Assembly (NCBI RefSeq): GCF_028882255.1
Contig: NZ_JARBUY010000002.1
Span: 818,342 to 882,341 of the forward strand
DNA length: 64,000 nucleotides
Source of the DNA: Maribacter polysaccharolyticus
GTDB lineage: Bacteria; Bacteroidota; Bacteroidia; Flavobacteriales; Flavobacteriaceae
Direction of reading: 5' to 3'
How positions within the stretch are numbered: position 1 is the stretch's first letter; the number at the start of each line of letters is the position of its first letter. This document shows positions 53,252 to 61,206 of this stretch, one piece after another. The position numbers and the translations under genes were made by a program. The notes beneath the pieces were generated by a model. That model saw nothing but the letters and a program-made list of their open reading frames with translations, was not told where the DNA came from and made no database searches.

Positions 53252-56200
53252 CTAAGACAATGAATATGAAACAAAAAACATAACATCTTTTAGATTTAGT
53301 GTTCCAAGAGTTTTTGGAATTTTGATCTTCATTCCAGATTGTTTGGTGATACCTTGACTTGAATTAACCTTACTTAAGACATCATTTCCATCAAGGTTAT
53401 AAGTAAAGTTCTCTATAGCACCGATCGATTGCACATTGGCAAAATATGGAAAATGGGTATTTTGTAATTTGAGCTCAATATCGGTTGTATGACTAACCTG
53501 ATTGAGTAAATGCCATTCACTATGAAAATCATGTCTTAAACTTAGTGTTCTTATTGTTTTAGTACCATTGAGTTTTCCAAGTTCGGTCTTCAATGTACTT
53601 TCGACAGATGTTTTAAGAACGCCATCAAATTCAGCTTCGTAACTAATGTGAAAAATGACATCCGATATCGAATTGTAATCGAACGAACGAACGGTATTGG
53701 GTAGAGATAATGACCAACTACTGATCGCTCCAGCGCCTTCGAATGGCAGGTATTTACTTCCATTGAAATTAAGATCGAACTGACCACCATCATTCTGCGC
53801 AGTACTGGTGGCAATGGTATCGCAGCCTTTAAATGAAAAATCTATAAGAGCCGTATCCTTTTCTTGTCTGATCTTATTGACTCCTAAGGTCAACGTAGCA
53901 CCAATGTTCACATAGGGTCCGGAAATGCATGGAATACTGATTCTAACCGATTTGATGCGTCTTCTATAAAAACCTGGATACGTCACATCAAAAGCTGCTT
54001 CAGGAATGGCAAAATCCCTGAATTCACCATTGAACTTGAGTTCCAATAACTTTTCAGGTGCGATCTGTTTCAAACTGAAGTGCTGTGTGATCTGTTTGTT
54101 GACCTTGTCTGAATCTATGAATCCTTTCTCAAGTTGATGCAATTGAAGCATCAATTTCTCACCTGACAACAATCCGACTTTTTCCGAATTCCAATTGTTC
54201 ATTTCGATCAATCCTGGATGTGCAAGAGCAATTCCACGTTGAAAATTATAAGCACGCTGGGCATCTGTAGCCATTTCATAGGCAAGATTGTATGCCATTT
54301 TGTACAGTTTCTGAAGTTGACCCACTTGAAAGGTGTAATGATTAAGATTTGAGAACTTTGTGGTGTAGAATTCATGAAGCTCTTGGTATTGCGCTATGTT
54401 CTTTTCATGCATTTCGATATCGTATTCGGCCAGAGCAACCGCCAATTCAGCGTTGCTTATCTGCTCATCCATACCGACCATCGCTTGTTCTTCAAGTTCC
54501 AATTGGTGACGCCATTGTTGGTCTCTTCTTTGATGGCCACCTTCCATTCCTGCAAGTACGGCAATGTTATCGGCAATCTTCGCGGTAGCAGCAAGAGCGT
54601 TTGCAAAGCGGTTTGCGCTGTCCCCTAGTTCGAGCCCACCATATTTCATGGCAAAAGGACTTCCGAGTTGTGGAACAAGCCTCAACCCTCCAGAAAGGAA
54701 TTGGAGAACTCCTTCACCTATTCGTATACTTCCAGCGGTCCATTTGGCAATTTGTTCTGTTCTCTCCCATGGTATCAATCCTTCTTCAATCAATTGATCG
54801 AAATGATCGATCTTCAATTGCAAGCCTTTTTTACTTTCTTCAAGAATCTTAAGACTCGTTTTTGCCTGATCTAGATTTTTACGTTTTATGCTCGTCGTGA
54901 GCGTGAGGATGTTTTGCTCATGTCTGGATCTCAGCAGTGTTAATTCTTCGCTGTCTTTTTTTTCGATAGCTGCAAAGAGTTGTCCACCAAAACTCTGGAC
55001 CGTACCGCAGAATTCTTTCGCTTTAGCAATCAGATACTCAAATCTATAATATGGCAGACCACTATTTAAAGCCCCTAGTATATCATCAAAGGACATTCCA
55101 CCACCGATCATTCGAGCAAGAAGCGCAGGGTCTATCGGAGGTGCAAAAGCTGGCATAACTCGTCTATTCCCATTAATGTCCATACAATTATTGAGTTTGT
55201 AGATTCTGTCGTTTACCCGGTCCCAATAAGCGAGGAACATATCATTTTTTGGAAAGCAGAAAATCAGATCGGATTTTATATTGATATACCTTACAGGTCT
55301 ATGTGGTCTACCATAGACTTTGTCCAACACCTGTTTATCGCGATGAAGATTTCCAATATTATACGATTTTCTGGCATTAAACACTACCACATTCTTGTAT
55401 TTGGACACATCCTTATTGCTGAAGCTGGATTCCTTATGATCATAGTATGCTTTTTTATCTGATTTTCTACCCACGTAGTTATAGGTTTTCATATTGGCCC
55501 TGGCTTCCAACCTCTCGGCAAACTTGTTGACATAGGTTTCTTCCTCCATTTTGGAATAAGCGGAGCCGCTTGCTTTAAGAGGTACCTTGGTAAACATATT
55601 ATAGATAAACTCTCCTGTCGCCTCATTCAGATGGAAGTTGATGTCCTCATACTTCAGTTCATCAGACTCTGAACAACTGCCAACACTTTGAGGCTTATCT
55701 CCCAAAATGTTTTTGACCATTGCATAGAGATTTCGGGCTTCGCTTGTGCTTTCGGGAGTGTATTGTTCAAATAGATAATCTGCCCAATCCATTAAATTGT
55801 CCAAATATTTCATGACCACATTCTTTTGATAGGCTGAAATTCTCATTCTAGCAATGGCATGTGGATTTCCTGGATTGCGCCTATATTGCTCAATGGCATT
55901 TTCATTACTATAGATGTCTTCTAATTTTTTAATGCCCAGTTCTCTAAACGCAGCGAAATTCCAATTTACATCTGCAGGAAATGCCAATCGTTCAAATTCG
56001 TCTTTGGTGTTCGTAGGGTCATAGACGAATCGATACCAAATATCTGCTTCTCTGAACTTACCAGCGGCATTCAAGTGATCTGCAATTCTCATGGGAATAT
56101 GAAAGAAGATCTCATAGAAATAATTGCCAAAGCTTTCGTTATAATCGATCTGTGTTTTTACATGATTCTGATTTTTATGATGTAAAAGCTCGTTCACCGA

Positions 56201-59200
56201 TATGGAAATGTTTTGCCATAACGATTGTAATCCCTCTGGATTAAGTGGTATTCTTGGTAGACTACCAATGGCGAGTTCCGAAATGAAATCTCTTTGGTTT
56301 TGAATACTTGTACTTGAAAGCAGAATACTGTTTCTATGCCCTACATGGAAGGATTTGAAATTATCAAAATAGGTGTTGTATTCTCTGTTTAACATATATT
56401 CTACTGATAAGTTTTGTTCGCGCTTGCTTTTTAATATTTGGTGGGTGATATCCACCGTACTTTTCTGTGTTTTTAAGGCTGAAATTGGGATATAATCTAT
56501 CTGATGGTCCAGGTAGAAGCTGCCATTGGCTACCTCGTTTAAATTTTTGAAGAAGTATTTATCGTTCCCACTCGAACTTTGAGGTATTATGCGATACTTC
56601 AGGTTCGGAACATCGAATTTTACAGTGAAGTTCAATATATCATCTCCGAGAGTAAAACCAACGGTCTGATCAGGAATGGTAAAGGTTGTTGGTGGCGCTT
56701 CCTGCGATGTGGAACTTGGATATAAAACGATTCTGTCGAACCGATTAAATGGGAATGTAAAATCATGCTCACCATCAAACCACCAATCTCTAACTATTTT
56801 TATGGTAATATCCTCTTCAAAAGCATCGTAGATGGCTCTGGTGTATTTGTATCTTGGAGCAAGTGCCTCTTCTTTATCGGTCCATATATGATAGAGTGAT
56901 AATTCGTTAGAATCACCTCGAACGATTTTTGGATATGGTTTGCGATATACTGTTTTTTCAAAAGATTTTAGGACGTTTTCCCTTAGTTCTTTAGCTAAAT
57001 CTGTAAGATCCATAGTACTTGGTGTGCTACCAGATATAAAATCTTGCTTATTATGATCTTGTAAAGCTGGATCTTGAATTTGACTATCTGCGGCATCATC
57101 ACTGAATTTTCTTAAAAAAGGATCAAATTTGCTTGATTTTCTAAAACCGAGATCAATCTTCTGTGGCTCACTCCATTTACCATCGATCTTCTGGTAGGTG
57201 TAGTTGGCAAAAATATCGTATATATGTGCCAATAATTTTTGATCCTGACCGTCAATGATATTAATATCTCTTCTTTGGTAAGAGGTCCAAAATACATATA
57301 GCTTACTATTTAGGCGTACAGCAGAGACATCTTCTGCAGGTATAGCGACATTCATTTTTTCCCAATTAGACCAGATCTTAGCACCATCCGAAAGTATTTC
57401 CACATGACGATAGTAGTATTCGTTCGGCTGCGTGCTTGTTCTTCCAAATAGGTAAATTCTATTGATGCCGTTCCAATAGTCTCTGTACGCACCTACGATT
57501 TTGAGCTCGGCAAGCTTCATCACTTGATGGATATATTTCTTGTAGGCGCTCTCTACAACCTCCAGGTCCAATTTTTGTTGCAGTAGTTCATCTTCCAATT
57601 CTTTGAATTCAGACGTCTTATTATCTCTGATCTCCGGTTCGATATAGTTTTCTGGGAACAGGAAAATTTTTCTGTTGGCCTCCCAAACCCTATAATTCTT
57701 GCGCCATTCCCATTCTTCTTTCTCATCTAGATCCAGTATGATGAAATACTTTTCATCTCTAGACACTTCCAGTCCAAGCAGGCATCTGTTTATATAGGTC
57801 TGAAGGGAGTTGGTGGCGATCACGACCTTAGGGAGCATAAAACAATCGCCCATCGAAATATCTAATAGAAAGTAGTTATATAAATCTGTGATGTCTTTAA
57901 AGCCATAATTTTTTGTTCTAATAGGTTTGTTATAAATGATAAAGGCAACTAAGGCATCTCTCAGCTTACTATTTAACTTGCTTTCCAGTTCTTGATTTCC
58001 TTCTTTAAAGGTGTCGTTATTAGTGTATGTAGAGCGGATGGCATTCAACAGTAATTGTTCTTGCTCTTTTAAATTATCTAGTGAATTATTTGTTTTTAAT
58101 CGCTCTACCAAAGCGAAATTTAAGTTCAATTTCTTTGCCCAATCGACTCTTTCAAGAGCCGCATTTATTTGCATGACAGAACTCGTTGTGCCAAATATAT
58201 CAGGGACATCGGCATTAGTCACACCTTTCCATTTTACAATTGATTTAATAAAATCATCTCCATCGAGTGTTCCCCGTTCAATATTTTTTAATACTGTCCA
58301 AATATCAAAATTATATAAGTCGGCAGTTTCAGAAATCCAATTGCTAAGGATTGAAAATCCTTTAATCCACGACTTGTCGTTCCAAGCTGAGAAGCCAAGT
58401 TTCGGGTAAAGCAGGGTATTGGATTCTTCACCAAGTTTAATTAATGCCTCATTAGATATTTTAGAAACCGTTATGATGAGGTTTAATCGCTCTAACGAGA
58501 GTTTTATATTAGATAAATCAATTATCGTCTGGTCCGGAATAGTGGTCTGCGATAAACTGTTGAACAAAGTATTAAGGGCACTATCCGATTTTTCAATAAA
58601 ACCCCTTAAATAAGAAAGGACGGACTTATCCATAGAAAGCCAACTGTTGTATAGCACAGCAAACTTATCGCCTGATTGAAACTCATCACTCGCCAGCAAG
58701 GCTTTAGTCTCTGCAGATGCTAAAAATGTTTGACTGTCGGTATTTACGGTCTGTTCAACAAGTGATTCATCAAATAGATAGATGAGATCATCAGCCGTAT
58801 ATCCAAATTTAGCATAGGATTTCAAGAAGGTGTCAAACGCTAGAATTTGTTCGATTGAACTATTAAACGGAGTGAACGAACCGTCACCCCAAATAACTAT
58901 TAATCGCATGAAATCATTCATCGATTCTAGACTTGTCCATTTAAATATTTCCAAGTACTGGTATAACGTATTAAGTGTTGGTCGGTCAAATTTTACATAT
59001 TTTTTACCATCGCCAGGATCAAATCCTACAACGCTTTCGAGCATCTGTAAACATGTACCAATCTCGGTACTTAGTATACTGTAAATGCCTTGGAGGCGCA
59101 GGTTTAACTCTATAGCCTCATCCGTTTGGTTTTCTATAAGTTCTTTAATTTCTATTTGCTGATCAGTAATCCAAGTTGATGGCAAAATATTCGGCCATGA

Positions 59201-61120
59201 AAAATTGGCATTCGAATCTTCGGATATTCCATTGAGGATTGCAGCTGTGGTTTGAATATCTAATTTTAAGGCGTCTTTAAGCCTTAAGAAATCCGCAAAC
59301 TTTAGAATGGTGTCTTTTTTTAAAGAATTGTGTTTGAGATCATATACTTTGGCGATGGTGTTAAAATCATCGAGTGATAATCCGGTAGCTTTCCAAAACC
59401 TGTATAGACGATGAAGCGTGCCCTGCCATTTTGGTAGCGTTGATTTGAACTGCATGGTAAATTTCTGAATATCGGAAGGATCGGATTTCCTATCAATAGA
59501 TAGTTTATTTTCCCAAAACGGTAGCGTCACCAATTTTTCTGTATCTTCTGGGGATAAGCCACTTTTTTTTCTGAATTCCAGGACATCGATATCAACCTTG
59601 GCCGTGTGGGTTTGTTTAATGATCACATTATACTGTTCTTTCGAAAGGTTCAATTTCTCAAGGGCAATGATGAGCCTTTCATTAGCGCTAGGATTGGGAT
59701 ATAGATACTCCAAAACCTCAAGTCTGGAGAGCTCAAAATGCCTTAGCCAATGTCTTACTTTTTCCAATGGATGATTATAAGGTAGGCTGAACTCGATATC
59801 TGAAACCTCTTCAGCCAACCTGTCCTCGACAGATTTGGAAGCACCAAGTTGCGCATGAATAAAATCTGAAAGGACTTCGACAATACAGTCGATGTAGGGA
59901 ACAGATTTATTGGTATTGTCGCAAGTCAGTGGTAGTTTCCATAAATCAGGACGTCTGTTTTTAAGATGAATTGAATGTGTATCTGGCAAAGTATCTTCTG
60001 TTGCTCCCTCTTTTTTCATCACCCTTTTCTCTACAAACTGCATGAGATCGACAAAGTAGGCGGCTGGACTAAGAACCGATTTACAATGTTCGCAGTCACA
60101 GAAATCTTGGGTGCCAAAAAGATCAGCAATACTATCGAGGTCTTTTAATCCATGTATCTCTTTTACAGCTTCCCAAGCTATTTTGCCTGGCCCAAATATC
60201 ATATGACTTAGATCTGCATAACTGTAAATGGTATTTTTTAACGTAGGATCCACAATGTCCATATAGGCAAAAAGTCCATTCATGGCGGTTTCATGCTGAG
60301 CTTGGGCTCTTGCTTTTACCTGCATCGCGGTTTCTGGGTCTATTCCAGTTTCCTTCATCAATCCAGTGTAACTCATGTCAAGTGCCTTGCTGATGGTAAT
60401 TCCCTTACTGTATAGCAATAAGGATAGGTCGCTATCTCGTCCTAGTTGAAGTGCTTGTTGGGCTGTTGTCAGTTCCTTGACCAACTTCGGTGTTACTTTA
60501 CCGCTATAAACGATCTTCTCATTCAACTGCCCTGTCTTGGCCGAAATGATAGGGTCAGAAAGAAGGTCGTACGAACTGTTTTTGCTATAGAAGGTCTTTA
60601 ATTCCTTGCTCGGTTTTTTGATGAGTTTGGCATCTATATTTGCGGCTTTGGGATTTACGAACAATCGATTCATGAAAAAAGTAGACGGATGCTTTCTTTC
60701 GGCATCCTTGAGAATGTCCAATGCCATTTCTTTGGCTTCCTTCCCTTTTTCTTGTGTATTGGGATCCTTGGCAATCAGATCGCCTAGGCTATCCTGATCA
60801 AACTTGACCAGATCCTGAATTTTCGTGACGCCCGATTTTCCTAGCAAACTTACAATGGCGGTATTGTCTCCAGTTACTTCAAGCAGTCCGATGGAGCCTA
60901 ACAATACTTCTTTTTGTGTATCTGTAATGGATTTGTCTCCTTGCCATTTTCTAATCAGGCTTTTCTTTGCATCTATGGATCCGGCTGTAAAAGTGGTTAA
61001 TATATCGCTCTTGACCTTACCGAGTCCAGGGATCGCTTTAAGTCTTGTAGCATCTATTTTTATTTGAGGGTCAATGACTTCCTTGACCTTTCTTTTCGAA
61101 GTTGTTTTTTGCTTTGCCAT
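53252..61120 (-). CDS. Tc toxin A component (TcA/TcdA-like)
   Basis: A 2622-residue pore-forming and receptor-binding subunit of an ABC (Tc) toxin. N-terminal helical shell region includes the VRP1-type motif FCDCEHCKSVLSPAAYFVDL with cysteines at about 341-346. The middle has the ABC-toxin N/neuraminidase-like part (WRKNYRVWEANRKIFLFPEN, about 1130-1240; RIYLFGRTSTQPNEYYYRHVE). Long helices at about 2120-2300 (ANALAATAKIADNIAVLAG, SNAELAVALAEYDIEMHEKN) form the channel, and the TcB-binding domain follows at about 2385 (VRISIPCISGPYVNIGATLTLG). No export signal, as usual for Tc toxins. The TcB/TcC gene is 86 bases upstream. Confidence 0.9.
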   Translation of the reverse strand: MAKQKTTSKRKVKEVIDPQIKIDATRLKAIPGLGKVKSDILTTFTAGSIDAKKSLIRKWQGDKSITDTQKEVLLGSIGLLEVTGDNTAIVSLLGKSGVTKIQDLVKFDQDSLGDLIAKDPNTQEKGKEAKEMALDILKDAERKHPSTFFMNRLFVNPKAANIDAKLIKKPSKELKTFYSKNSSYDLLSDPIISAKTGQLNEKIVYSGKVTPKLVKELTTAQQALQLGRDSDLSLLLYSKGITISKALDMSYTGLMKETGIDPETAMQVKARAQAQHETAMNGLFAYMDIVDPTLKNTIYSYADLSHMIFGPGKIAWEAVKEIHGLKDLDSIADLFGTQDFCDCEHCKSVLSPAAYFVDLMQFVEKRVMKKEGATEDTLPDTHSIHLKNRRPDLWKLPLTCDNTNKSVPYIDCIVEVLSDFIHAQLGASKSVEDRLAEEVSDIEFSLPYNHPLEKVRHWLRHFELSRLEVLEYLYPNPSANERLIIALEKLNLSKEQYNVIIKQTHTAKVDIDVLEFRKKSGLSPEDTEKLVTLPFWENKLSIDRKSDPSDIQKFTMQFKSTLPKWQGTLHRLYRFWKATGLSLDDFNTIAKVYDLKHNSLKKDTILKFADFLRLKDALKLDIQTTAAILNGISEDSNANFSWPNILPSTWITDQQIEIKELIENQTDEAIELNLRLQGIYSILSTEIGTCLQMLESVVGFDPGDGKKYVKFDRPTLNTLYQYLEIFKWTSLESMNDFMRLIVIWGDGSFTPFNSSIEQILAFDTFLKSYAKFGYTADDLIYLFDESLVEQTVNTDSQTFLASAETKALLASDEFQSGDKFAVLYNSWLSMDKSVLSYLRGFIEKSDSALNTLFNSLSQTTIPDQTIIDLSNIKLSLERLNLIITVSKISNEALIKLGEESNTLLYPKLGFSAWNDKSWIKGFSILSNWISETADLYNFDIWTVLKNIERGTLDGDDFIKSIVKWKGVTNADVPDIFGTTSSVMQINAALERVDWAKKLNLNFALVERLKTNNSLDNLKEQEQLLLNAIRSTYTNNDTFKEGNQELESKLNSKLRDALVAFIIYNKPIRTKNYGFKDITDLYNYFLLDISMGDCFMLPKVVIATNSLQTYINRCLLGLEVSRDEKYFIILDLDEKEEWEWRKNYRVWEANRKIFLFPENYIEPEIRDNKTSEFKELEDELLQQKLDLEVVESAYKKYIHQVMKLAELKIVGAYRDYWNGINRIYLFGRTSTQPNEYYYRHVEILSDGAKIWSNWEKMNVAIPAEDVSAVRLNSKLYVFWTSYQRRDINIIDGQDQKLLAHIYDIFANYTYQKIDGKWSEPQKIDLGFRKSSKFDPFLRKFSDDAADSQIQDPALQDHNKQDFISGSTPSTMDLTDLAKELRENVLKSFEKTVYRKPYPKIVRGDSNELSLYHIWTDKEEALAPRYKYTRAIYDAFEEDITIKIVRDWWFDGEHDFTFPFNRFDRIVLYPSSTSQEAPPTTFTIPDQTVGFTLGDDILNFTVKFDVPNLKYRIIPQSSSGNDKYFFKNLNEVANGSFYLDHQIDYIPISALKTQKSTVDITHQILKSKREQNLSVEYMLNREYNTYFDNFKSFHVGHRNSILLSSTSIQNQRDFISELAIGSLPRIPLNPEGLQSLWQNISISVNELLHHKNQNHVKTQIDYNESFGNYFYEIFFHIPMRIADHLNAAGKFREADIWYRFVYDPTNTKDEFERLAFPADVNWNFAAFRELGIKKLEDIYSNENAIEQYRRNPGNPHAIARMRISAYQKNVVMKYLDNLMDWADYLFEQYTPESTSEARNLYAMVKNILGDKPQSVGSCSESDELKYEDINFHLNEATGEFIYNMFTKVPLKASGSAYSKMEEETYVNKFAERLEARANMKTYNYVGRKSDKKAYYDHKESSFSNKDVSKYKNVVVFNARKSYNIGNLHRDKQVLDKVYGRPHRPVRYINIKSDLIFCFPKNDMFLAYWDRVNDRIYKLNNCMDINGNRRVMPAFAPPIDPALLARMIGGGMSFDDILGALNSGLPYYRFEYLIAKAKEFCGTVQSFGGQLFAAIEKKDSEELTLLRSRHEQNILTLTTSIKRKNLDQAKTSLKILEESKKGLQLKIDHFDQLIEEGLIPWERTEQIAKWTAGSIRIGEGVLQFLSGGLRLVPQLGSPFAMKYGGLELGDSANRFANALAATAKIADNIAVLAGMEGGHQRRDQQWRHQLELEEQAMVGMDEQISNAELAVALAEYDIEMHEKNIAQYQELHEFYTTKFSNLNHYTFQVGQLQKLYKMAYNLAYEMATDAQRAYNFQRGIALAHPGLIEMNNWNSEKVGLLSGEKLMLQLHQLEKGFIDSDKVNKQITQHFSLKQIAPEKLLELKFNGEFRDFAIPEAAFDVTYPGFYRRRIKSVRISIPCISGPYVNIGATLTLGVNKIRQEKDTALIDFSFKGCDTIATSTAQNDGGQFDLNFNGSKYLPFEGAGAISSWSLSLPNTVRSFDYNSISDVIFHISYEAEFDGVLKTSVESTLKTELGKLNGTKTIRTLSLRHDFHSEWHLLNQVSHTTDIELKLQNTHFPYFANVQSIGAIENFTYNLDGNDVLSKVNSSQGITKQSGMKIKIPKTLGTLNLKDVMFFVSYSLS

Positions 61121-61206
61121 GATTTGAATGTTTTATTTAATTCCTTTTTGGGGATTGGTGTTGTGGTTATATCTTTCATGTTGATTGTTTCACATTTCTT
61201 TTTACA